64,000 nt of DNA, taken from the NCBI GenBank assembly GCA_035048815.1, contig JAUCBN010000012.1, forward strand, positions 10,273,001 through 10,337,000, written 5' to 3'. The notes under the pieces were generated by a model. It saw only the letters and a program-made list of their open reading frames with translations. It did no database searches and was not told the DNA's origin. Below, in pieces: positions 32,186 through 42,702 of this stretch. The stretch is from Abelmoschus esculentus. Its lineage: Eukaryota > Streptophyta > Magnoliopsida > Malvales > Malvaceae. The position numbers and the translations under genes are program-made. Each line of letters starts with the position of its first letter. Position 1 is the stretch's first letter.

Positions 32186-33470
32186 ATTTAAATATTTTAA
32201 ATAAAATGCTTAAAACTAAATTTTAAAATTCTGAAAATAGTGAAAAAATGTCAAACCTTGCACGTATATTCCGAATCAAGTAATTTTGATTCTTTTGACA
32301 TAGAAATAAACGCTAAATAAGGAGAGATAATATCATGAATTTTTTCGCACGTTATTTATGGTTCATACAATTAGGTTTATTTATCTTTAAGTAATTATCT
32401 GATAAGTATTACTTGTTATTTATATATAAGAAAGATATGATGATTCACCTTAAAAAATATGAGATGGATGAAGCTGATTAATTAGGATCATGATTGACGT
32501 GGTGGAAATGATTCATAATATAATTTCTTCTAAACAAGAGCGATGAGTTTACTTTTCAGTTAAAATAATTTAATGATATTAATAAAAATAAATTCATTAA
32601 TAATTTAACTTGATAAAATTGAAGATTCAAGATTTATATAAAAATAAAAATAAAATTTAATAATTTAAAAAATAAATTATCCTTTTATCCATTCTGAAAC
32701 TTTATTGCCATTATTATTAATTAAAACTATTATAAATATTTATGATTATTTAATTATCATAATGGAATAGACGAATAGCAACTTGAGAAGAAAAAATGAG
32801 TATCAATTAATTAATATATCTCATTAAAAAAATCGTCTGCGTCTTGATTATATTTTTTATATTTGTATTTTTAAATTATAAATTTATAATTTAAAATTTA
32901 AGATTAAAATTTAGAGTTAGTATATAAAAAAATTAAATATAAGATATATTTTTAAGGTATAAAAATTAAGATTTAAAATATAAAAATTAAAAAAATTTAA
33001 AATTAATTTTTATTATTTTTAACATAAAAATAAGATTAAACATAATTTTTTTCATTCCCAAATACGAGTCTACTTCTTATATATTATAGTTAAAAATTAT
33101 TTGTTTTATTATTGTTTTTTTTAATTGGGAGTAAAACTAAAATTTTATTATAAAGAGACTAAAATATATATTAATATTTTTTGATTACCTGAGATCATAA
33201 AATGATTGTTTTAGAAAAAATATACATTTTAAAATTTTTATATGTACTTAATATATAAAAATAACGATTGTCGGAGACTGGATCTCCTTAAATCCCTCAT
33301 GTTCCGTCCATACTTTTAGTATCTTCATTTTAAAATATTGAGTTTACGGTTTAGTTTAAAGTTTGGGTTTGTAGTTGTGGTCAAAATTTAAGAGATTAAG
33401 AGTATGATATATTTTTTAAGGTGTAAGATTTAAATTTTAACACATAAAAATTAAAATTATGATTTAAATT
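32186..33470. repeat. Duplicated host segment, part d (left flank of BAHD2)
   Basis: This segment recurs at about 55720-56600 and 62565-63470, with phrases such as TAATGGAATAGACGAATAGC and CCCAAATACGAGTCTACTTC in all three. It holds no gene. It forms the left border of the BAHD2 core. Confidence 0.85.
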
Positions 33471-35215
33471 TTTTATGATAAATGCCTTTAAATTTTTATT
33501 AAATTTATAGAAGAATCATAATTACAATGCAATTAAGGAGCAAAATAATTAGATTAAACAATTAAAAACTCTTATAACACAACAAAAAAGAAAATTTAAA
33601 ATTTTTATGGAGATAAGCATGCGAACAAAATTCAGAAGCTTCTTAAATTTCATTGCCTTTGTCTAAACTAGACGCATAAAAAAGGAAGAAGGAGTTGTAC
33701 GTGATTTGTTAAGCAAAAAGTACTATAACCCAGAACAGCTTTCATCGGTAAACAACCATCAACCGAGTGAGGATATAACTTTCTAAGTGACCACTGACTA
33801 AAAATATAAATTAGAGACTAGCTTCGATTGAATTTTTGTGCGAACAACAATCGATCGTTAGGGTATGCTGAAAAATGACACAAAGACAAATGAACCAAAT
33901 CACAAAACAAAAATATATCACAAGGATCGAAAAAAAGTGTGTCACAAAGATAGAGAAAAAACGTGTTATAAAAGCATAAATTTTTATTAAAATAAAAAAA
34001 ATGAATAGATTCGGTGATCGACAATCAATATTAAAACTGATTAACGACCACCGATCAAAAAAATTGATCAAAGTAGAGAGCGATTAAAAATGAAGAAATT
34101 TTACACAGAGACAACGACTAAATTTAAAATTTAATTTTTAAAATAAAATATACAGAACCCAACCCCACTGTACCGTGAACACTGCCTATCATCATGGACG
34201 TAGTTAGGATTAAACATCAGGAGGAGCAAAAGTCTATTAAGTTTTTAAATCTAAAAATTGAAAGAGATAAAAATATTTTTTTATTATTATTTAAATTAAA
34301 AAAACCTTAAATATGATTATATTAAAAAAACTTGAGAGAAACAAGAGTCCCTCCAACTCTATACATAGCTTCGTCACTGCTTATCACACCTCAATTTTTT
34401 TCTAACATGACACCCAACACATATTAATGCTTTTTTTATACTATTTGTAGATTTCATTAATAATAATTTTGTTTTATGTATATTTCATTTGGTAGAACAT
34501 ATAAAAGAGTTTCGAGAAGAGGCAAACTAAGTTTTATTTTTTTAATAAAAACCCTAGCCGTTATTTAATTTTCTCTTAAAAAAAATTCTCTAGCCACTTT
34601 TCACTTTATTCAATTCCTTTGATCGGTGGTCGACAATCAATCTTTATATTGGTTGTCGACCACCGGATCTATTATGTTCTTTGTTTTTATTTTTAATCTT
34701 AATAAGAATCTTTGTTTCTATAGCACGGTTTTATGTCCTTGTGACACGTTATTCTTCTGTCTTTATAACATGTTTTTTATATTGTTTTGCGTTTTGGTTC
34801 ATCTGTCCCTATAGCATGTTTTAGCATACCCTAGTGATCGTTTGATGTTCGCACAGAGATTCAATCGACGTTAGTTTCTAATTTATGTTTTTGTCGGTGA
34901 TCACTTAGAAAGTTATATCCCCACTCTTTTGATGGTTTCTTTGCTGATGAAATCAGTACTGGGTAGGGATACTTTTTGCATGACAGTTTGGATCGCGTAC
35001 AACTCTTTTTTTTATGCGTCTCGTATGGACAGAGATAAGGAGATTCAGGAAGCCTCTAAATTTTGTTGGTATGCTTATTTCATAGAAATCTTTTTTCATT
35101 GTTTTTTGGCTGTAAGATTTTTGGATTGTTTAATTCAATTATTTTATTTTTTAGACATGATATAATAATGATTTTTCTATGAATTTAATAAAAATTCGGT
35201 AGCATTTATCAATTT
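33471..35215. repeat. Long inverted repeat beside BAHD2 (arms ~0.6 kb, spacer ~0.53 kb)
   Basis: The left arm (about 33471-34075) is the diverged reverse complement of the right arm (about 34607-35215). Matched phrases include, on the left, AGGGTATGCTGAAAAATGAC and TAAGTGACCACTGAC, and on the right, TTTAGCATACCCT and GTGATCACTTAGAAAGTTAT. The right arm ends about 55 bp from the BAHD2 stop codon. The left arm recurs at 63470-64000. Arms hold no ORF with recognisable similarity. It may be a TIR-bearing transposon with a small interior, or an inverted duplication. Confidence 0.82.
34624..34666. repeat. Perfect-looking hairpin in the right arm
   Basis: GGTGGTCGACAATCAA and TTGGTTGTCGACCACC are near-perfect complements separated by about 9 bases. 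The left arm has a degraded counterpart at about 34012-34050 (GGTGATCGACAATCAA and GATTAACGACCACC). Confidence 0.75.
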
Positions 35216-35231
35216 TTTTTATTTTTTTAAT

Positions 35232-35237
35232 TTTATT
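35232..35237 (-). terminator. Likely poly(A) signal of BAHD gene 2
   Basis: AATAAA on the minus strand lies about 34 bp after the stop codon, in sequence matching the gene 1 3' UTR (CTATAATAATGCTTACC then GAATAAAATT). Confidence 0.5.
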
Positions 35238-35270
35238 CTCGGTAAGCATTATTATAGGAAGACAATGACA

Positions 35271-36617
35271 TTAAAGGTTTGAAATCTTTGGATTTGGAGA
35301 TGCAAACTTGATGAACTCGGCATCTTTCTCCAACAAAAACATCCTATTTTCATCCAATGTGATCCAAGCTTCAATTCCTGACCCACACTTGGTTCTGATA
35401 AGAGCAGCATGGTTCATAAACTCAGACCGGATTTCCCCGAACGGAGCAATCAATACAGGCTTGCCCCACCCAAAATCCAGATCATAAAACCTATGATGGC
35501 ACCAGCTGGTGAAGGTAAAGATGTCTGGCTTCTCAGAGGAAATCATGGTTTCAAGCTGACTAATTAACTCACCCAAGGCTTCAAACCCAGCCTCTCCTTG
35601 TAACGAATGCAGGTATTCACCATCTAAAGACGCCACGGATTCTCCCATCAACTTCACCAATTCAGATAATTCGGTGACGGTCTCGTCAGCAACATCTACA
35701 ACGCAAGTTGGGAACCAAATCAGGCTCCCAATCGAATATTGTAATAAAGTAGGGTCCAATGTTCTTGGCCTAAGGCTTGCAGCTTGTGTTGCGATATATG
35801 GTTTCGAGGATCCGGAGATGGTCCAAGACGCTGCCATACACCGCTTTAAGATAAAACCCGATAAAGCTTGAACTCTAGACGGTGTATCCTCCTGCTCACC
35901 TTTGGCAATGGCCCTCAGCTCGGTTATGGATTTCGCATCGAATGTGAATCTCTTTGTTATGGAATTATTAGATCCCGGGAACCACAACTTTTCCATGGTT
36001 GACAAATAATTCTGAGGAATTACATTTCTTGGTGGGAACAATTTGGATGCCTCATCTAAACCATGAAATCCGACATCATGAAGACCGGACCCTCTACAGA
36101 TTCTGCTCCAAACACCACAGAAAAGAAAAGATACATGCGCATCGCTGATCTTATGAGTACAGGCCAACCCTATGGCAATCCCACCACAAACAAAAATGGT
36201 AACTTGGCACACAAGGAGTGGAGCCATCTCATTGTTTGGTTCCTTGGAGAAAGGATTACAGGGAAGCAATTTGTTCAATGACTTAACCTCATGCTGCTTC
36301 AGGAGTTCCGACAGTCGACAACCAGCTCGAGCCGATATAAATGGCACGCCTTTGTCAAAACTGTGGATGGACGTGTTACGCTTGATCCTACCGGAGAATG
36401 GATATAAAAGGTTTAGAGTTTCTGCGAGTGAGGTCTTTAGCTGAGGGAAGATGGTGGCGGTGGTTTCTTTGGTGGAGTAGAAAAAGATTTGTGTGGCGTA
36501 AGTTGGAGGGGTGAGTTGATCAAAGAAGCTGAGTTGGAAAGGTTTCACGCCATGGATTTGTGGAGAAGATGGTTTGATGGTTTCTCTTTCAAAAATTTCA
36601 ACTTCAAACTCCAACAT
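35271..36617 (-). CDS. BAHD acyltransferase, vinorine synthase-like (gene 2)
   Basis: An intact single exon encodes 448 residues from this start. It is a close paralogue of gene 1, differing at roughly 60 positions by eye, with the catalytic HKISD motif at 155-159 and DFGWG at 381-385. The cytosolic acyl-CoA-dependent acyl transfer function follows from the family, and the acceptor is unknown. An in-frame ATG at 36662 would add MSLTHFPKNKNKICK, but the TATA motif at 36677-36684 lies only about 15 bp before it, so 36617 is preferred. Relative to gene 1 it has one deleted residue near 219, and differences next to the catalytic His (ACTHKISDAHVS against AYSHKITDAHVT), which may alter substrate choice. 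It lies between duplicated flanks, with a long inverted repeat just after its 3' end. Confidence 0.95.
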   Translation of the reverse strand: MLEFEVEIFERETIKPSSPQIHGVKPFQLSFFDQLTPPTYATQIFFYSTKETTATIFPQLKTSLAETLNLLYPFSGRIKRNTSIHSFDKGVPFISARAGCRLSELLKQHEVKSLNKLLPCNPFSKEPNNEMAPLLVCQVTIFVCGGIAIGLACTHKISDAHVSFLFCGVWSRICRGSGLHDVGFHGLDEASKLFPPRNVIPQNYLSTMEKLWFPGSNNSITKRFTFDAKSITELRAIAKGEQEDTPSRVQALSGFILKRCMAASWTISGSSKPYIATQAASLRPRTLDPTLLQYSIGSLIWFPTCVVDVADETVTELSELVKLMGESVASLDGEYLHSLQGEAGFEALGELISQLETMISSEKPDIFTFTSWCHHRFYDLDFGWGKPVLIAPFGEIRSEFMNHAALIRTKCGSGIEAWITLDENRMFLLEKDAEFIKFASPNPKISNL

Positions 36618-37130
36618 TTTACAAATTTTATTTTTGTTTTTCGGAAAGTGGGTTAAACTCATGTGGTACTCATTCTTATATATAGTGGCAAAACTTAATA
36701 TTCAATTACACCTGTCACATTTATACTTATAAAATAAATATTGATATTTATTAAAAATACAAAAAATATTTTAAATCCAATAAGATTGATCGTCAAAACA
36801 TGGTCAAAATCTCTTTAACCTATTATGATAAAAATAATTTAAATTAAAAAACTCAATAATACAAGACTACCAAAAGATGTTAAAGGTACCAACAAGTATA
36901 TTCAAGTATAATATGGTTATGATGCTTTGAACAACATACTCCATTAATGATTCGATGTTCTAATAAAGCGTTATATCAAAAAGTAAGAAAGTTATTATTT
37001 ATTCGTTCACATGAATATTAAAAGATAAGCATATAGCCTGGAAATTTAAAAAGATGTAGATTTTAAAAGTTGAATCAAGAGAGTTTAACGTGTTTCATTA
37101 GGTACAAATTAGAAGTATACCGAGAGTTTT
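36618..37130 (-). promoter_or_regulatory. Upstream region of BAHD gene 2
   Basis: A TATA motif (TATATATA, 36677-36684) is followed by a leader matching gene 1 (TTTAACCCACTTTC). Similarity to the gene 1 promoter extends only to about 36715, where GTGTAATTGAA corresponds to the GTGTAATCAAA next to the gene 1 G-box. Here that box reads CAGGTG. Beyond that it is AT-rich and shares nothing with the MITE-bearing repeats upstream of gene 1. Confidence 0.55.
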
Positions 37131-38707
37131 ATTTAAAAATATTAAATATTCAAGTTTTATTTTTACTTCTTTATTTCTTGGTATTTATTTCATTATACTA
37201 TATATATAATAGTAAAGATATAAGATTTTTTTTCTTAGTTAAAAAATATATTAAATATTAAATAAAATAAATTCAATTAAATAATTAATTGTGCAATTAA
37301 TTTTATAATTTTTAATAACAGTAACTTAAATATATTGAATTAAATAATTAGATGATCACATTCAATAATTAAGTGCCACTTAATTACTTTACCCTAATTT
37401 GTACACTCAGCGCGCTACCTAACCTATGAACAGGATTGGGTATTAGACGCCCTAATCACGGCTTCATTGGGAATGAGATTTCCTAGTTTCTGTCTGCCCA
37501 CTTTTTGCCTATAGGTTAGGGGGATATTCGCCTCTTAACATTATTATCATTATGACTAGGGGTTGGGAATGAATTTTGGATTTAGTATACGGTGAGTACC
37601 AATAGTATCGATACTAATATTAAGTACCCAATTGACCGAGTATCCACTATTGATATTGAATCCCACTAATAACGGAACTGAATCTTAGAATTTAGATCTC
37701 GATATAACCGAGACTGAGATTGAATCTAGATTTTAAGAATCAATGGTTATCAAAATCAAGATCAATTCTAGTTAAATTGATTGGGTACCCAACTTCGTCC
37801 GCTCCTAATTATAACATTTAAATAATCAAAAATATCTAAAATGATTTTTTGTTAATAATAACAATAATAAAGTTTCAGAAGGGATAAAAATACTCTTTAG
37901 ATGGAGAAGTTATTAGGCTTCGTGATTCGGTTAATCTAATTCGTCTATTTTAATAATGTATGAAAAAGAGATGATGGTTCACCTTTAAAAAAATGAGATA
38001 AATGAATCTGATTGTCGATTGATTGAGACCACGATTGATATGGTAAATAAGGTTCATTTAATAATTTTTTCTATTAGTGAACTCGTAGAATAGTTTTCAT
38101 GACAAAGGATGATATAATTCGTTCAGGTGATTCAGGTTCGAGCACCATATATATACGATATTTATATTATTAAAATGGTTACGAGAATTAAACAAATAAT
38201 ATTTTATAGTTACACCAGCATATTCCAAAAAAATATCATTTAATTAAAAAAATTCATATTAAGTGTGCAATTAATTTTAATAACGGTAGTAAAATTTTAA
38301 ATCTAACTATAAATTTAATATACTAAACTCAAATATTATATTTAAGTTTAAAATTTAAATTAAAATCATATATTTTTAATTAAATTTAATCCAATAAAAT
38401 ATTTTTTTAAAATCTTAAAGTCAGCAATTTAAACGGATAAAGTATTATTTATATAATTTTTCTAATTTTTACAACAAAATTGAGTATTAGATGTTATAAA
38501 CAAATTTTTCTAACGTGAGATAGATTAAAATAAGATTAATTTTTAATAAAAAAATTGGATATATATAAAATTTCTTATATTTTTTTATAAAAATTTATTA
38601 TATCTTAAAAATTTAATACCAAATTTTTTATAATTTCATAACAATTTTAATTGCGTCTCATTATTAATTCATCTCACCCTTGAACTTTCCCGCCATAAAA
38701 GAGGTTT
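37131..38707. repeat. Duplicated host segment, parts a and b (right flank of BAHD2)
   Basis: About 37131-37560 recurs at 47000-47450 and 57230-57400, with shared phrases such as AATTAAGTGCCAC, AGGATTGGGTATTAGA, TTCATTGGGA and GGTTAGGGGG. About 37815-37900 and 38255-38560 match 47490-48090. I see no gene. The segment at 38085-38160 has a B-box-like CAGGTTCGAGCACC. Confidence 0.8.
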
Positions 38708-38712
38708 CAATG

Positions 38713-41700
38713 TGTAGCGACCCTTCCGCTAAAATTTAAAAATTAATACCAAGTTTAATAATAATAAAATTAATAGACAAGTTTGGTGAAAAAAGTGGTC
38801 ACTAGTGGAAATGATTGAAAAATTAGGGAAATTGGAAAATGAAATTAGAAAATTAGGGTTTCAAAAAAGGGGATTTTGAGAAATTAGAATTTTAGGGATT
38901 AAAAATAGAATTTGGGAATTTAGGGTTTGAAAAGACCTAAAAGGAAAATCGGAAAATTAAATTTAGGGAATTAGGGCTAAAATAGATTTGGGGTTTTGAA
39001 AATTAGTGTTAGGGATTTTGAAATTAAAAAAGAAATTTTAAATTGAAAAAGAAAAATTTAGAAATTAGAGATTTTTGAAAAAGGTTTAAAAAAGGGATTG
39101 GAGTTGCCACCGGCCACTTTTGTTAGATCGGACACTGAGAAACCAGAGATTCGAAAGAAAATGGGTTCGAAAATCGGTTACGATTTAAAAATGTAATTAG
39201 CATTTTAAAACCGTCCAAAATTGGTACCTTTACATAATACCGCTTACTTAATTTTGGATTTTCGATTTAAAGTGGCATTTAAATTAGGATTTGTTTAATG
39301 ATTCAGATTAATTTTAATTTTACCATATCTTTATTCGAAATTAAATGCATACACCGCCATCACTACGTTTGTTGTCGGGCCCGTTACGACCGAATAAAGA
39401 AGTAATTATTATGCTCATTAATTAAGAGGAGATGAATTAAACAAATAAAACAACATAAACAATATATATAATGCATGTAAATAAGATGACAAGACATCAT
39501 AAAAGATAAATACATGAATCACAAATATATGAACAATATAAGAAGATGCATAAATAAAATATGGCAAAATATGTATGCGCAATTAAAAAGTATAAATAAA
39601 AATACATGGTCACATGGCATGGTAAACAACAAACGTTATACTAAGATAAACATACAAGTGTAATAAAAATACAAACATATTTACATGTAACAAAAATAAA
39701 TAAGTAAATAAACAAGAATAAGGACTAAATTAACCAAATTAGAAGTTTAAAGACATTAAAGTAAAGATAAATAACACTGGAAAGGACTAAAGTGGAACAA
39801 AAATAAAATTTAGGGGTTCAAATCGAAAGGAAATAAAATCATTTGGAACTGATGACCAATTTGTATTTTGAAATAAAAACATAGGGACCGCAGAAAGGAT
39901 TTAAAGAGAAGGAATGCCTTAAAAATAAATAATAATACACGGAGGAACTCAAAATTGATTAAACCATTATTAAAAACGATTATGGTCCAAATCGGGACCA
40001 AATTGGAAGCGTTTGAAAACATGGAGGGCTTCAGGGGTGATTTGTACGATGCGAAGGGGTTTAATGAACTTAAATAACCCATTTTTATTTTAGTCCTCTA
40101 GTATAAAAGACAAATAAAACCGGAAAAAGGCCCCTTTATTCATTTTTCTCCTTCGAAATAAGTCTAAACCCTTGTTTTCTCTCTGAAATTCAAACATTTC
40201 CCAGAAAAAGATGAAGAACATATGAATGTTCTTCATCACCACCTTCAAACCCGGAACACCACCACAATTTTTTCAGAAAACACCACACCGAGCGGTGGCC
40301 GACGAGCTTAAAAACCCTCCGAAAATGCTTCCTTTTTTAATCTCTTCGAAACCTAAACGAACCCCTTTTCTTCTTTAAAACAAAACCCGATTGAAAACTA
40401 AAAAACCAAGAGGAAAAACACTCGTTTACTTGTTCGGTTCCAAAGCCAAATCGTCCTTCCTTCACCGTTGGCTCACCGTCGAAGGCACGAGGCCTCTATG
40501 TTTATTGTCGGCGAGAGAGAAGAATTGAAGAACGAAAAGGTGTTAACCCTAAAGGTAAAAGACTCAAACCCTAACCCTTATTTATTGTATTTGGTATGCG
40601 AAAAAAAGAATCAGAGGATATACCTCTAAAATGTTGTTTTTTCTCTATTGATTCGAAGAGGGGGAACCCCGATTACATGTTGGTTTCTGGTTTTTATAAC
40701 CGGATGAAAATTACAAAGAAATTGATAAAGGGGAAAATAACCCTAAATTCCTATTGGTTGATGTCGATTTTGGATTCATGTATGTGCTTGAATTTGTTGG
40801 TATTCATGTGTAATCTCTAATAATCCTCTGAAATTTTCGTTGTAATGATCTGCCATTTTGTACAAAATTTGATATCATTGTTCTTCAATTGTGTACAACC
40901 TGACATTGTGTTTCTCTTTTTTGTTTGCATGTGTTGCTGGCGATCGGATTGGCGAGGGTACCACCAGCGACATGATCGGACGATGACCGGATGACGAGGG
41001 CAAATGAATAGCCATTCGAAAGCTGAAGCATTAGGCGCGTGTGATGTACGCGCGCGTGTGATGTACGCGCGCGTGGAGCGTTACAGATAGCCGAAAGGTC
41101 CTCTTGCCTTTGATCTGGACTGTTGGATCCAATCTGGATCCAACGGTTCTCCTTCAGCTGCGCAAGGAGAAAGAGTTAAGCTAGGGTTTCGGTTGGGCTA
41201 AAGGATTTTGGGCTGACATAATTAATCCGGACTTTGTAATTTGTTATTTGTTTGGGTTTTAAATTATTTTGTAAATGGACTCTTATAAAAACATTTGGGC
41301 TGGTGTTTATTTATATTTGAGTTATTTATTTAATTATCTTATACTATAATAATAATAATAATAATATAAAAACAATAATAGCGATAAATATAATAATAAG
41401 TAATAATAATAAAACCGAATAATAAATAAAAAATAATGATATTTACAATTATAATGTTTTTTTTGATTTTTCTTTTCAAATAAACAAGATATCATATTAT
41501 AATATTTCAAAAATTTGTTTTAATAATACCAAAAAGAGTAAATAAAAAAGAGAATAATAATGTAATGAAATCTATAATATTTTTGGATTTTTTTATTAAT
41601 AAAGATAATAAATATAATTAATAGTAATATTTTTGGATTTTAAAAAGCTAAAACAAACAAAATAATAATATTTACAAATATACAATTTTTTTTGAATTTT

Positions 41701-41783
41701 AACAATAAAATTAATGCTCGTTATTTCAAATGAAATGAGAATTAAAATCCGGGTTTGAACCCCGGATAAAATTAGTAATTACA
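38713..41783 (-). mobile_element. Tat-like solo LTR (3071 bp) with CAATG target duplication
   Basis: On minus it starts TGTAATTACTAATTTTATC at 41783 and ends GGGTCGCTACA at 38713. Identical 5-bp flanks CAATG lie at 38708-38712 and 41784-41788. No internal region or second LTR is present. It is a diverged relative of the LTR at 22998-26047. It carries the family hairpin at 41121-41146 (GTTGGATCC...GGATCCAAC) and a CG-rich tandem duplication at 41036-41082. ORFs inside are incidental. Confidence 0.93.
41036..41082. repeat. CG-rich 18-bp tandem duplication in the solo LTR
   Basis: GCGCGTGTGATGTACGC is repeated in tandem, giving an alternating CG-rich block in AT-rich surroundings. Related but unduplicated GCGCGTG motifs occur at the matching place in the LTR at 45176-46794. 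Confidence 0.75.
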
Positions 41784-41788
41784 CAATG

Positions 41789-42160
41789 GGAATGAGATTT
41801 GGCTACCATTATAACTATTATAATTTACGTAATTAGCACGAATCATTTAGTCTCATCAGTTAAAGAAACAATTGTTGTTTTTGGAGGTCATAGGTTCAAG
41901 CACCAATAATGCCATTATAGTGATTGACCAATCAATCTATAATGGTTGAGAGTATATTTTAAAATAAATATTACTTTAACCATTGTAACTGAATCAAAAA
42001 AATTACGTAATTATTTTATACACAAATATCTTAATTTTAGTAATAAAATATTTTATTTAGAATTTAACTATTTATAATTAATACTTCTAAATTTATGAGT
42101 TATTGAAAAAAATAGGTTTAAGATTAAAATTTAAAATTTATAAATTTAAATTTTTAATCA
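41789..42160. other. Intergenic DNA with a possible SINE-like segment
   Basis: At 41843-41910 an A-box-like TAGTCTCATCAGTTAAAG is followed by a B-box-like ATAGGTTCAAGCACC, suggesting a tRNA-derived SINE head. Nothing else is recognisable. Confidence 0.35.
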
Positions 42161-42702
42161 CAGGGTGAGTATTCGATGAGTCGAGTCTAGTAAAAAACTT
42201 TTGAGTTATTCGTGTTGGCCATTCATATTTCACAACTCAAACTTTATTTAACTTTTTTTTTCGATTCGAGTTTAAGAAATTCAAGTCTAGTTGAATTGAG
42301 TCAAGTTTTCAAGTTCCTATAAATATTTAATTATAATTATTTATCATGTTATAGTATAATTTGATTCTAGTTTAAACTTTAAATAACTTTCTCTAACCAT
42401 CAGAGATATGTATGTATATATTTCTTCATATTTTTCATATGTGACAATATTTCTTCATATATATATCAAAAAAATTGAGAGATTCATATCAAACTTAAAA
42501 ATAAATCCTTTAATTACTAAAAAGTTCGAGTTATTCGAATTATTCAAATTTCCATTTTATAACTCAAATATTATTTAAAATTTTTTGAGTTGATTCGAGC
42601 TTATAAAATTTTGAGCCGAGTCCAAAAGAATCGAGTATTTTCGCCATGAATTGAGTCGAGTTATTTGATTTTTTTTAGTCGAGTCGAGTTTTGCTCACCC
42701 TA
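42161..42702. mobile_element. hAT-like MITE, diverged copy (about 540 bp)
   Basis: Ends are CAGGGTGAGT and TTGCTCACCCTA, and the interior is rich in GAGTCGAGT motifs like the MITEs at 18358 and 19213. Flanks are unrelated to those copies, so it is a separate insertion of the same family. I could not define its target duplication with certainty. Confidence 0.65.

Noticed and set aside
34626..35165. ORFs of 62 and 78 residues between the inverted repeat and BAHD2
   Set aside because: They read through the right arm of the inverted repeat, are rich in Phe/Cys/Tyr, and are not kept in the left arm.
40596..40820. 74-residue ORF
   Set aside because: It lies within a solo LTR bounded by a perfect CAATG target duplication, with no similarity to known proteins and no conservation in the other LTRs.
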